From the NCBI RefSeq assembly GCF_027625475.1, contig NZ_CP115174.1:1612001-1676000 (forward strand): 64,000 nt of DNA, in the 5' to 3' direction. The stretch is from Sphingomonas abietis. GTDB lineage: Bacteria > Pseudomonadota > Alphaproteobacteria > Sphingomonadales > Sphingomonadaceae. A program made the position numbers and the translations under genes. Under the pieces are notes generated by a model. The model searched no databases. It was given only the letters and a program-made list of their open reading frames with translations, and had not been told where the DNA came from. This document shows, piece after piece, positions 28,243 to 36,915 of the stretch (its first letter is position 1; every line of letters starts with the position of its first letter).

Positions 28243-28959
28243 TTAACGCGGGCCGATGGTCGCCCAGATCGGCAGATGGTCGCTGGCTCGCAGCGCCAGC
28301 GGCGAATGGTGGGTGCCGGCGTCGATCACCGCCAGGTCAGGCGTGGTCATGATCCGGTCGAGCCGCGCGATCGGGCGGCGGGCGTGGAAGCTCGGCGGCG
28401 TTGCCGCGAACTGAAAATGATTCATGAAGTCCTTCAGGCAACCGCCCGCCAGGCTCCATTCGTTGAGGTCGCCCATCAGGATGGTGGGCAGGGGTTCGTC
28501 GCAGGCCTCGACATGCTCGATCACCGACCGCGCCTGCTTGCGTCGCCACAGGCCGGAAAGGTCGAGGTGCATGCCCACGATCCGCACCTGTTGTCCGTAG
28601 ATCGCGATGTCCGCCATCACCGCGCCGCGCGGCTCCAGCACCGGCAATGTGAGTGGACGATGATCGAGGATATCCGCCTCGCGTCGGACGAGGATGGCGT
28701 TGCCGTGCCAGCCCATGCCGCCGGGGCGGATCTCATAGGGCACTGGCTTGTAGGGGGAGTGCTGGGCGATCGCCTCGAACGGGATCGCGCTCAGGCGTGT
28801 GCCGACACGCCGATCCGCCTCCTGGAGACAGACGATATCGGCGCCCACCTCCGCGAGCACGGACAGGATGCGCTCGGGCGAACGCTTCCCGTCCGTGCCG
28901 ACGGCCTTGTGGATGTTGTAGCTGGCGACCTTGATCGGCTGCCCGGCGGCGGTCGTCAC
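28243..28959 (-). CDS. Endonuclease/exonuclease/phosphatase-family protein
   Basis: 238 residues from GTG 28959, whose start overlaps the CsbD stop (GTGA). The family motifs are in order: SYNIHKAVG (Asn), DIVCLQEADRR (catalytic Glu), GMHLDLSG, MGDLNEWSL (Asp/Asn) and ASDHLPIWA (Asp/His). There is no signal peptide, so it is probably cytoplasmic. Members cleave phosphodiester bonds in nucleic acids or inositol lipids; the substrate is not predictable. Coupling to a CsbD-type stress gene suggests stress induction. Confidence 0.87.
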   Translation of the reverse strand: MTTAAGQPIKVASYNIHKAVGTDGKRSPERILSVLAEVGADIVCLQEADRRVGTRLSAIPFEAIAQHSPYKPVPYEIRPGGMGWHGNAILVRREADILDHRPLTLPVLEPRGAVMADIAIYGQQVRIVGMHLDLSGLWRRKQARSVIEHVEACDEPLPTILMGDLNEWSLAGGCLKDFMNHFQFAATPPSFHARRPIARLDRIMTTPDLAVIDAGTHHSPLALRASDHLPIWATIGPR

Positions 28960-29336
28960 TTCTTGGTCTTGGCGCCCTTGGTCGTCTTGGCGGCACCCTT
29001 GCGGTTGAGCGCGAACCAGCCGAGCGCGGCACCCGCGACGCCGGCGGCGAGCAGCACCAGGGCGGTGTTGTCGCCGGTAGTGCGCGCGACGGCGGCCGAT
29101 CCACGGCGGACATAGTCGCGGCCGGTATCGATCGCGCCCTTGGCGGTGGGGGCGGCCTCCTCGATCAGATCCTTCACCTTCTCGCGGACCTTGCCATAGC
29201 CATCCTGCACGGTGCCGACCGCCTGGTTGAGATAGCCCTTGCCTTCGAGTTGCTCGTCATTGGCGACCTTGCCGACGACTTCCTGCCCGGTACCGACCAG
29301 CTTCTTGGCGGTGCCCTTGATCTCGTCCTCGTTCAT
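28956..29336 (-). CDS. CsbD-family stress protein with C-terminal membrane helix
   Basis: 126 residues. The N-terminal CsbD domain is clear (MNEDEIKGTAKKLVGTGQEVVGKVANDEQLEGKG). A central amphipathic segment (KVREKVKDLIEEAAPTAKGAI) follows, then one hydrophobic helix (about 92-112) and a Lys-rich tail. CsbD proteins are small hydrophilic proteins induced in general stress; the added helix would tether this one to the inner membrane. The candidate promoter at 29377-29402 fits stress control. It is the first gene of a two-gene operon with the phosphodiesterase-like protein. Confidence 0.88.
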   Translation of the reverse strand: MNEDEIKGTAKKLVGTGQEVVGKVANDEQLEGKGYLNQAVGTVQDGYGKVREKVKDLIEEAAPTAKGAIDTGRDYVRRGSAAVARTTGDNTALVLLAAGVAGAALGWFALNRKGAAKTTKGAKTKK

Positions 29337-29376
29337 GTGCGTGAACTCCTTGAAAGTTTATCCTGTCTGGGTGACC

Positions 29377-29402
29377 AACGCCCGAATCGCGCGACGGGTT
29401 CG
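29377..29402 (-). promoter_or_regulatory. EcfG-type (general stress) promoter candidate for csbD operon
   Basis: On the minus strand CGAAC (29402-29398), a 17-nt spacer, then CGTT (29380-29377). This is one mismatch from GGAAC-N16/17-CGTT. The -10 lies about 40 nt before the CsbD start, leaving a normal leader. Confidence 0.45.
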
Positions 29403-29435
29403 CACAATCGGTTCGGATGTGAAAGGATGACAAGA

Positions 29436-29774
29436 ATGCGCGCGTTGATCGGTGGTTTGATCGGGCTGGTTCTCACCGCACCGGCGCTGGCTGCGACGCC
29501 CTATTGGGCGAACCCCTTCAACCAGAAGCTGCTGGCGCTGGGCCAGGCCGATCGCGACGGCGCGCTGCGCCGCTCGATCACCAGCAGCGACGAGAAGTGC
29601 GGCCGGCTGAGCAGGAGCGCCTATCGCGGCCCCTATGGCAATCTCGGCATGTGGGTCGCCCATTGCGAGCCGGGCGGCGATTACAGCGTCTTCACCGGGC
29701 CGGACGGCAGCGTGCAGGTGCGCCAGTGCGCCGACATGAAGGGCCTGAAGCTGCCCGAGTGCGGCAAGCTGTAG
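29436..29774 (+). CDS. Small secreted protein of unknown function
   Basis: 112 residues from ATG 29436, preferred over ATG 29427 because AAGGA is properly spaced only for the former. A signal peptide (MRALIGGLIGLVLTAPALAA) is followed by about 90 periplasmic residues with four cysteines (DEKCG, AHCEPGG, RQCADM, LPECGKL) that could form two disulfides. No family is recognised. It is divergent from csbD and convergent with the HerA-like gene, only 1 nt apart. Confidence 0.7.
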   Translation: MRALIGGLIGLVLTAPALAATPYWANPFNQKLLALGQADRDGALRRSITSSDEKCGRLSRSAYRGPYGNLGMWVAHCEPGGDYSVFTGPDGSVQVRQCADMKGLKLPECGKL

Positions 29775-29775
29775 G

Positions 29776-31251
29776 TCAGGCTTCGGCCGATGCCTTGTCG
29801 GACACCGCCGTCGTCCATCCCAACGTGGGGAGGGCGATGGCGCGGCCGCCGCGCAGATCGATGCGGACGACGATGGCGCCCTGCTGTTCGAGGAAACCGA
29901 GCAGGCGCTTGGCCCGCCCGGTCGAATGGGTGCCATAGACCCGCGCGATCTCGATGTCGGAGGGGCAGGGCATCCGTTCCAGCGCAGCACGGGCGATCAG
30001 CAGGAACACGCCGCGGGCGTCCTCCGGCAGGGTTTCCGCTTCACGGGCGGCGTCCGCCATCGGATCATCCTCGGCGATCGCCGCGTAAAGCCCGGCCCGC
30101 GCCAAGGACAGACGGGTGCGGAAGCCGGCGAGATCGAGCGCGGCATCGGTAAGCCCGCGCATCCGGCAGCGCACGCCGAAATCCTGAAACAGCACGGCCG
30201 CCGGCCGGAAGCTCTCGCCCTCGTCGGTGACGATCTCGGCCAGGCAGGCGGCGACGATCGCGTCGCGCTCCTCGGGAGAGCGTTCGAGGCGGCTATCCTC
30301 AGGTGCTGCGGCGGGCGCCTCGATCGAGCGGAGCAATTGCTCCATGCTCGGCCTCGGCGGGGAGGGCGCGGGCGCCGGCATGGGCAGTTCCAGCTCGGTC
30401 GGCCGCTCGAACAGCGAAGCGCGCTGGGCTTCGTCGGGGACGGTCGGCAGCGGCATCAGCTTGGGCGATGCGCTGCGCGCCTGCGTCTCGACGTCGCCGA
30501 TCCTGATCGGCAGCGGGCGACGCGACAGCGCCGGCCCCAAGGCGATGAAATGGCCGCGCGCGAGATCGCGAAACTGTTCGGCCTGCCGCCGCTCCAGCCC
30601 GAGCAGATCGGCGGCGCGCGCCATGTCGATATCGAGGAAGGTCCGTCCCATCAGGAAGTTGGAAGCTTCTGCCGCGACATTCTTGGCGAGCTTGGCCAGC
30701 CGCTGGGTGGCGATGACCCCGGCGAGGCCGCGCTTGCGGCCCCGGCACATCAGGTTGGTCATCGCGCCGAGCGACAGCCGCCGCACCTCGTCCGAAACCT
30801 CGCCGGCGACCGACGGCGCGAACAGCTGGGCCTCGTCGACGACCACCAGCGCCGGATACCAATGTTCGCGCGGCGCATCGAACATCGTGCTGAGGAAGGT
30901 GGCGGCGGCGCGCATCTGGCCTTCGACCTCAAGCCCTTCGAGCGTCAGTACCACCGAGACGCGCTGCTCGCGGATGCGCAGCGCCAGCCGGCGGAGTTCC
31001 ACCTCGCTGTGCGCGCCGCCATCGACGACGACATGGCCGAAGCGTTCGGACAATGTGGTGAAGTCGCCCTCGGGATCGACGATCACCTGCTGGACCCACT
31101 TCGCCGAGCCTTCGAGCAGGCGGCGCAGCAGGTGCGACTTGCCGGAGCCGCTATTGCCCTGGACGAGCAAGCGGGTGGCGAGCAGTTCTTCGAGATCCAT
31201 GGCGGCACTCGCGCCATCCGGCGCGGTGCCCATGTCGACGGCAACGGTCAT
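29776..31251 (-). CDS. HerA-like/DUF87 ATP-binding protein
   Basis: 491 residues from ATG 31251, with AAGG 7 nt upstream. Walker A GNSGSGKS lies at 32-39 and Walker B ALVVVDEAQLF near 134-143; VIATQRLAKLAK is a likely sensor/arginine segment. This is the FtsK/HerA fold of DUF87 proteins, which pump or remodel DNA in some families. A Pro-rich linker (about 280-320) leads to a C-terminal helical region ending with a winged-helix-like YGTHSTGRAKRLLGFLEQQGAIVV. No NurA nuclease partner is nearby, so its role is open. Confidence 0.82.
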   Translation of the reverse strand: MTVAVDMGTAPDGASAAMDLEELLATRLLVQGNSGSGKSHLLRRLLEGSAKWVQQVIVDPEGDFTTLSERFGHVVVDGGAHSEVELRRLALRIREQRVSVVLTLEGLEVEGQMRAAATFLSTMFDAPREHWYPALVVVDEAQLFAPSVAGEVSDEVRRLSLGAMTNLMCRGRKRGLAGVIATQRLAKLAKNVAAEASNFLMGRTFLDIDMARAADLLGLERRQAEQFRDLARGHFIALGPALSRRPLPIRIGDVETQARSASPKLMPLPTVPDEAQRASLFERPTELELPMPAPAPSPPRPSMEQLLRSIEAPAAAPEDSRLERSPEERDAIVAACLAEIVTDEGESFRPAAVLFQDFGVRCRMRGLTDAALDLAGFRTRLSLARAGLYAAIAEDDPMADAAREAETLPEDARGVFLLIARAALERMPCPSDIEIARVYGTHSTGRAKRLLGFLEQQGAIVVRIDLRGGRAIALPTLGWTTAVSDKASAEA

Positions 31252-31310
31252 GCTCGACCTTCTAGGGGCGATCGTCCTCACCGCAAGCGAGTCGGCGCGA
31301 ACCATCCCCA

Positions 31311-31351
31311 GAAAAGCAACGGGCCGGCCCTCCCGGAGGAGGACCGGCCTG
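31311..31351 (-). terminator. Rho-independent terminator of the autotransporter gene
   Basis: Read on the minus strand, a GGCCGGTCCTCC arm pairs with GGAGGGCCGGCC (one mismatch) across a small loop and is followed by GTTGCTTTTC. It starts about 20 nt after the autotransporter stop. Confidence 0.65.
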
Positions 31352-31369
31352 CCGCTTTGGATGAAAAGC

Positions 31370-34300
31370 CTAGAAGTGGAAGGTCACCGAGCCGCGATAG
31401 ATCTGATAGCTCAGATCCTGGCGCTTGAAGACGGTATCGGCCGAGACGCCGATATCCACGGTCGGGCCGACGACGGTGAGGCCGCCGCCGGCCTCGCCCC
31501 AGTTGCGATCGCGGCCGAACGAGCCAAAGTCCGCGTTGGGCACGTCGGCACCGGTGAAGTGCGCGAAGATATCCGCGCCATTCTTGCGGAAATCATGGAC
31601 ATAGGCGGCATCGATATGCGGGCGGATATTGCCGCTGTCGAAGCTGATCTGGCCGCCTGCACGCGCCTGGATGCTGTTGAAGTTCCGCTTGGCATAGGTC
31701 AGCGAGCCGAGGCCGCCGCTTTCCTGCCCGCCCTCGAACTCCAGATGGCTGGCGCGGATCGACGCTATCGGCGTGAATTTGAGGCCCGACATCTTCAAAT
31801 CATAGCCGAGCGCGATCTCGCCCGAGACGATCGGCGCATTCTCCTCATTGTGCAGCTTGGCGGTGGCATCGCCCAGCGAGAATTGCCGGCGCGTCTTGAC
31901 TTGGAGCAGGCCGCCCGAGACCGAGGTGTTGATGAACGCGCCGCCGCCGAAGCTGTAGCTGCCATAGGCCGCGAGCTGGAACATGTTGCTGCGGGCGCTC
32001 TCGCCGGCCAGCGCATCGCCCTTGCCGTGCGAGTAGCTGGCGGACATGCCGGCGGTCATCTTGTCGTCGATCTGCTTTTCGAGGCCGCCCGCGACATACC
32101 AGCCCGAAAGATCATCTTTCTTGCCGGACAGCAAATTGGGCAGCGGCCGCGAAGACCCATCCAGATAGCCGCCCGCGACATAGGCGCTGACGCCCTCGGG
32201 CAGCGGCACGGCGGTCGATTGCTGCGCCGGATTGGCCTGCATCAGGCCCATCGCGACGTCCTGAGCGGTCTGGTAGCCGGTGCGGACGACGCCGAGCGGG
32301 TTGCCGAGCACCGCGAGTTGCTCGCTGGCGCCGCCACTGCGCAGCAGCGAGAGGCGATCACGATAGAATTTCGCGAGCGCTTCGTCCTGCATCCGGACCA
32401 GCCCGACCTCGGTCTGCTGGGCATAGGGGCCGGCCGCTTCCAGCGAGGCCTGGATCTGTTCCTGGCTGAGATAGTCGCTCTGATAATAGAAGGACTTCAG
32501 CGCCGACGATGCGCGGCTGCTGTCGAGCAGCTGGGCATAGGCGGACTGGATCGGCGAGGCGGTGTTGATCACGCCCTGATAGGGGCGGGCCTTGATCGTG
32601 ACGGAGAGCGTGTTCGCCGTCTGGGTGATCGACGGGTAGAGGATCGCCGACAGGCTCGTCACCGCGCCGAATGCGTCCTGCAGTCCGCCTTCCGCGGTGA
32701 TCAGCGTGAAGCTGTCGCCATAGGTCGGCCGATAGCCGGCGACCGGGGTGAGCGCGAGCAGGCCGCCGAGATCGCCGACCCCGGTCAGCACGTTCGCGGC
32801 AGCCGGATCGATGAACGGATTGGCGACGATATCGAGGTGATCCGAGGTGCCGTTCGGCCCGATATCGATGTAAGTGCGGCTGGCCGACGACATGATGACG
32901 TTGCCGCCGACGGTCAGCGTTCCGATCGTGCCGAGACGACCCGGTGCGATCGCACCCATCACCGAGATCAGGTTCGGCGCGATCACCGTGCCGCTGCCCT
33001 GGAGCAGGCCGCCAATCAGATCATAGTCGCCGATCGAGATATAGGTGCCGTCGACGGTCATCGTGCCGGCGGTCTGGGTGGTGTCGATCAGGCTGGCGAG
33101 GCCGGCGTCCGCGTCGATCGTCAGATTGGCCTTGTTGCCGGCCAGCTTCAGCCGGTCGATGATGATGTCGGCGCCCGACAAAGTGGTGGTGCCGTCGGCC
33201 GACAGCGTCACGTCGTAATAGCGCGCCGGCGCGCCGGTCGTGATGTCGCCATCGGTGTCGTTGGGCACGAAGCCGGACGATCCGGGGGCGCCCTGCACCA
33301 ACTCGCCGCCGACCAGCGCCGAGCCTTCCGCCGGCGGATCGCCGACCGGATCGAGCACTGCGGTGGGGGCGTTGATCATCTGCTCGGGCGCATCCTGCGC
33401 CTCGTGGATGGCGCTGCTGCCGAGCGCCAACTGGCTCGCGCCCTTGTCGTTGGTCGTGGCGGAGGCGGTCGCGCTGCCGGACGCGGCGGCCTGCGGGGTG
33501 CCGTCGGTCGGGCTTTGCGGTACGATCACACCGCTGGCGAGATCGACGCATTCGACGCCGTCGCAGACATTGCCGAATTTGGGCGTGGTGCCGTCGATGC
33601 CGGCGGCGGGCGTGGTCGGCAGGCCGTTGACCAGCTGGCCGTTGGCACCGATGATCTGGTAAGCGGGATCGAGGTTGATCACCCAGTGATTGGGATCGGT
33701 CCAGCTGCCATCCCCCGCCTTGGCGCCGACATATTTGTACGGGTTGTTGGCGACGATCCAGTCCCAGAACAGGTAGAGCGGCTGGTAGAAGCTGGTGGTG
33801 CCGTAGGAAGCACCGGGCTGCGCGTTGTAGTAACGCGATCCGCCGGAGAGCACGCCGGCGATCACCGGCTTGGCGAAGGCCTGGTCGATCAGCAGGGGGC
33901 CACCGGAATCGCCGGGCGCAGTGATCCCCTCCTTGTCGAGCGGGAGATCGCCGAAGATGCCGAAATCGAAGCGATTGGCGTAGCCGGGGCTGTTGAAATC
34001 GATCTGATAGAGATTCTGCGGCAGCCCATCGGGCGAACCGAACAGGAAGCCATCGACATCGTCGAGCGAGCCGAGCACCGAGACGATATTCTCGGCCACG
34101 CGGCGCTTGAAATCGAGGCTGCCCTGGCCGGTGGTGCCGATGCCATTGTCGCCATAGCCGGTGATCGTGGCGTGGACCGGGCCGCTCAACGGGCTGAACA
34201 GCATGTCGGTGGTCGGGACGCCGGTGACCGGCGTGTCGAACGCGATCAGCGCGACGTCGCCCTGGAGGAAATTATTGTCCGGCCCGAGATCCAGCGAGTG

Positions 34301-34714
34301 CTGGTTATAGACGACATAGCTACCGTTATAGAATTGATTGGTCTTGCTCGTCTGGAAGCTGCTCTGGAACCAGTCCTGGATCGACGGCAGGTTGTTGGCC
34401 TGGAAGCCGACGCCGATGGCGGTGCCGCCCTGGTTCGCGCCATAGGAGGTCGACGGCGCGTCGTTCACGCAATGCGCCGCCAGCACGACGGTGCGCGGAT
34501 TGATCAGGGTCGCCGTACACAGGCCGACGAAGCCGTCACCCTCATCGACCACCATCTGGCCGACGCCGGTGATGTTGGTCGTGTCCACGATGCTGCCGGG
34601 CGTATATCCGTCGTTGATGACGACGGCGGCGGCCGGCATGGCGGCAAGCGCCGCGCTCAATGCTGCGAACGCGGTCGCGCCGAGCGCGACCGAGCGGGCC
34701 TTCTTGATGGCCAT
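31370..34714 (-). CDS. Autotransporter with trypsin-like (S1) serine protease passenger
   Basis: 1114 residues from ATG 34714, with GGGGA 10 nt upstream. A signal peptide ends near AAMPAAA (residue 30). The S1 protease domain (about 35-340) has an intact triad: His81 in VLAAHC, Asp153 in GDVALIAFD, Ser270 in GDSGGPLL. A passenger of beta-helix type follows (about 480-830, with the G-x-G-x-L-N-like GGLLQGSGTVIAPNLISVMG). A C-terminal autotransporter barrel covers about 840-1114 and ends in Phe (SVTFHF). The protease is predicted to be displayed on or released from the cell surface. It is monocistronic with its own promoter and terminator. Confidence 0.9.
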   Translation of the reverse strand: MAIKKARSVALGATAFAALSAALAAMPAAAVVINDGYTPGSIVDTTNITGVGQMVVDEGDGFVGLCTATLINPRTVVLAAHCVNDAPSTSYGANQGGTAIGVGFQANNLPSIQDWFQSSFQTSKTNQFYNGSYVVYNQHSLDLGPDNNFLQGDVALIAFDTPVTGVPTTDMLFSPLSGPVHATITGYGDNGIGTTGQGSLDFKRRVAENIVSVLGSLDDVDGFLFGSPDGLPQNLYQIDFNSPGYANRFDFGIFGDLPLDKEGITAPGDSGGPLLIDQAFAKPVIAGVLSGGSRYYNAQPGASYGTTSFYQPLYLFWDWIVANNPYKYVGAKAGDGSWTDPNHWVINLDPAYQIIGANGQLVNGLPTTPAAGIDGTTPKFGNVCDGVECVDLASGVIVPQSPTDGTPQAAASGSATASATTNDKGASQLALGSSAIHEAQDAPEQMINAPTAVLDPVGDPPAEGSALVGGELVQGAPGSSGFVPNDTDGDITTGAPARYYDVTLSADGTTTLSGADIIIDRLKLAGNKANLTIDADAGLASLIDTTQTAGTMTVDGTYISIGDYDLIGGLLQGSGTVIAPNLISVMGAIAPGRLGTIGTLTVGGNVIMSSASRTYIDIGPNGTSDHLDIVANPFIDPAAANVLTGVGDLGGLLALTPVAGYRPTYGDSFTLITAEGGLQDAFGAVTSLSAILYPSITQTANTLSVTIKARPYQGVINTASPIQSAYAQLLDSSRASSALKSFYYQSDYLSQEQIQASLEAAGPYAQQTEVGLVRMQDEALAKFYRDRLSLLRSGGASEQLAVLGNPLGVVRTGYQTAQDVAMGLMQANPAQQSTAVPLPEGVSAYVAGGYLDGSSRPLPNLLSGKKDDLSGWYVAGGLEKQIDDKMTAGMSASYSHGKGDALAGESARSNMFQLAAYGSYSFGGGAFINTSVSGGLLQVKTRRQFSLGDATAKLHNEENAPIVSGEIALGYDLKMSGLKFTPIASIRASHLEFEGGQESGGLGSLTYAKRNFNSIQARAGGQISFDSGNIRPHIDAAYVHDFRKNGADIFAHFTGADVPNADFGSFGRDRNWGEAGGGLTVVGPTVDIGVSADTVFKRQDLSYQIYRGSVTFHF

Positions 34715-34757
34715 GTGCTTGTATCCCCTGTTTTTACCATCCCTCAATGGCACAGGC

Positions 34758-34786
34758 AGAATGCTTACCGGGGGTGAGTGGGTCAA
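34758..34786 (-). promoter_or_regulatory. Sigma-70-like promoter for the autotransporter
   Basis: TTGACC (34786-34781), 17-nt spacer, CATTCT (34763-34758) on the minus strand, about 44 nt before the start codon. Confidence 0.35.
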
Positions 34787-34863
34787 GCGAAGCGGGGTAG
34801 TAAAAATGAACAAGAGTTCATGTTGTGGCAAGAAAGCCTCAGCCCGGCAAAGGTCGGTTCCGG

Positions 34864-35736
34864 TCAGCCGCGATCATGCTTGTCGGCGCGGCGCTTGCCG
34901 TACAGCAATTTATGTTCGAGCCGGCCGCGCAGGGCGGCATAATAAGTGTGCAGGAAGGCGAGATCGCGAGGCCCGCCATCGTCGCTCCAATGGCGGCGAT
35001 CGATCCGCTGGGCAATAGTGAGGGTGACGGTCGCGACGGCCGCGGGCTGCGCCTGCCGGATCACCTGTTCCAGCATTTCCAGCTCGTAGACGCCATAGGC
35101 ATCGAGTTCGGCCTCGGTGAAAAGGGTTTCCTCCGCGTCGGCCGACAATTCCGGCAGGAGTGGACGTTTCGGCACGCGGATCACCCAGGTTCCGGCGAGC
35201 AGATCGCCCGCGCGCAGCCGATCCCGGTTCATCAATGGCATGAGCAGAAAGATCGCCGTCCAGCCGAGCGCGCAGATCAGGATCCAGCTCTGGTAGCCCC
35301 GGGTGGCGAGGCTGGCCACCATCAGCATGATCGGCAGGAAGGCTTCCACTTCCCGCAAGGCGTTGCGCGCGATCACGGAATCGAGCGTCAGCCGGCCGCC
35401 ATGGCGGGCGATCACGCGCAGGCCGAGCGCCCGCTTGCCGGGCGTGGCGCCGCGGGGCCGCGCCTCGAACCAGGTGAAGTAGAAGTTGCGCAGCAGGAAG
35501 AGCCCGATCGTCCAGATCAGACCGAGCACGCGATCGATGCCTTTGCCGGGGATCGACTTGGACACGAACAGCAGGAAGATGGTGATCGCCACGATCGATC
35601 CGACCAGGATCAGCATGTCGATCAGGAAGGCGCCGGCGCGCTGGCCGGCATCGCCCAGTTCCAGTGGCAGCGGCACCCCTTCGGGCGTCACCAGCATGCG
35701 GACGCGCTTGATCTCCTTGGGCATCCGCGCGCTCAT
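34864..35736 (-). CDS. RDD-family membrane protein
   Basis: 290 residues from ATG 35736, overlapping the SpoIIM stop (ATGA). The RDD pattern is visible: GQRAGAFLIDMLILVG (R-x-x-A-x-x-x-D), then PGKRALGLRVIARHGGRLT. About four hydrophobic helices are followed by a long polar C-terminus (about 195-290). RDD proteins are multi-pass membrane proteins, some implicated in ion transport. It is the last gene of the MoxR/DUF58 cassette. Confidence 0.85.
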   Translation of the reverse strand: MSARMPKEIKRVRMLVTPEGVPLPLELGDAGQRAGAFLIDMLILVGSIVAITIFLLFVSKSIPGKGIDRVLGLIWTIGLFLLRNFYFTWFEARPRGATPGKRALGLRVIARHGGRLTLDSVIARNALREVEAFLPIMLMVASLATRGYQSWILICALGWTAIFLLMPLMNRDRLRAGDLLAGTWVIRVPKRPLLPELSADAEETLFTEAELDAYGVYELEMLEQVIRQAQPAAVATVTLTIAQRIDRRHWSDDGGPRDLAFLHTYYAALRGRLEHKLLYGKRRADKHDRG

Positions 35737-36779
35737 CGGCGGCGCCCCGCCGGCCCGTAGAAATAGGCGAGCCACAGCGCCAGCATCGCACCGCCGATCA
35801 GGTAGCGCAGCCAGTCGATGGTGACGAGCTGGCGCACGAAGCCTTCGAGCAAGGCCGCCACGAACAGCATGACGACGACGCCCGCCATCACCGTCCCCGA
35901 TTGTCGCCCTGCCGCCGCCATGCCGTCCAGCCGGGAGAGCCGGCCGGGGAAGGCCACCGCCCAGCCGATGCGGATGCCCGCCGCGCCCGCCAGCGTGATC
36001 GCGAACAATTCGGTGGTGCCATGGACGAACAGCCAGCCGACCAGTTCGCCGGCCAATCCACGATCGGCGTAGAGCGCGAGGAAGGCACCCAGCGTCAGCC
36101 CGTTCATCAGGATCAGGATGGTGCTCGGCACCGCCAGCAGGAAGCCGAGCGCGAAGCACAGCAGCGAGATCTGGGCATTGTGGGTGAACAGGAAGGTGGC
36201 AAGGCCTTCCAGCCCGTCGGTGCCGCCTTTGTAGAGGATGTCGCGCAATTGCTGGGTGGTGGCGCTCGGCGATCGGCCCTGGGCCATGCCGCCGGCCAGC
36301 GCCATGAACCAGTTCGAGTCGGAGGCGACCAGCGCATAGCCGGCGATCGTGCCGGCGACGAGCAGCAGCACCGATCCCACCGTCTCGCGCCACAGGCTGA
36401 GCACGGCGGCGGGCCAGTCATGCCGGAAGAAGGCGGCGATGCGCGGCCCGATCCGGCCCCGCACTCCGTAGAGGAAGAAATAGGCGCGGGTGGACAGCCC
36501 CTCGAGATAGTCGATCAGCGCCCGATCCAGCGACGTCTCCCGCGCCACCGCCAGCGCCGAGACGGTCGCGCGATAGAGCGTCGGCAGCGCCAGCAACTCC
36601 TCGTCGGTCAGCGCTGCGGCAGAGCGTTTCTCGACCTTGCTCAGCAACGCGTCCAGCCGACGCCAGTCGGCTTCGCGTTCGGCGCGGAAGCGGGCGGAGG
36701 GGAGTGGATCGAGCCGTCGCTGCACGGGTGCGGGTGGATCGGGATCGCGCTTGCGACGGAAGGGCAAAGTGAGGGCCAT
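35733..36779 (-). CDS. SpoIIM-like (stage II sporulation M / DUF95) membrane protein
   Basis: 348 residues from ATG 36779. A soluble helical N-terminus of about 110 residues is followed by several hydrophobic segments with the DUF95/SpoIIM signature around FTHNAQISLLCFALGFLLAVPS and HGTTELFAITLAGAAG. In non-sporulating bacteria this family is linked to RDD and MoxR/DUF58 genes, as here; its function there is unknown. It is separated from the DUF58 gene by the palindromic element at 36789-36886. Confidence 0.85.
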   Translation of the reverse strand: MALTLPFRRKRDPDPPAPVQRRLDPLPSARFRAEREADWRRLDALLSKVEKRSAAALTDEELLALPTLYRATVSALAVARETSLDRALIDYLEGLSTRAYFFLYGVRGRIGPRIAAFFRHDWPAAVLSLWRETVGSVLLLVAGTIAGYALVASDSNWFMALAGGMAQGRSPSATTQQLRDILYKGGTDGLEGLATFLFTHNAQISLLCFALGFLLAVPSTILILMNGLTLGAFLALYADRGLAGELVGWLFVHGTTELFAITLAGAAGIRIGWAVAFPGRLSRLDGMAAAGRQSGTVMAGVVVMLFVAALLEGFVRQLVTIDWLRYLIGGAMLALWLAYFYGPAGRRR

Positions 36780-36788
36780 CAGCGCCGC

Positions 36789-36886
36789 TTCTCCCAACCA
36801 TTCGCACTGAGCGCAGTCGAAGTGCGTGTCGCCAACGCGCGGCTCGTGGCACGTCCCTTGGCTGCGCTCAGGACGAGCGGGAGAAG
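36789..36886. repeat. Palindromic (MITE/REP-like) element inside the MoxR cassette
   Basis: The outer arms CTTCTCCC and GGGAGAAG are perfect inverted repeats. Inside them two inverted copies of a CTGAGCGCAG-type unit occur (36807-36816 and the complement at 36861-36870), each next to a CGAAGTG/CCTTGG-type block. The left copy matches the TTCGACTGCGCTCAGTGCG unit that recurs in sphingomonad genomes. The whole element can fold into one long imperfect hairpin. Confidence 0.65.
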
Positions 36887-36915
36887 GCGGGTGCCGGGGA
36901 TGGTCAGAACGCGCA

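Noticed and set aside
30227..34777. A 1516-residue plus-strand frame opposite the HerA-like and autotransporter genes
   Set aside because: No signal peptide, repeat or domain pattern; opposite strand encodes an intact protease triad and Walker motifs.
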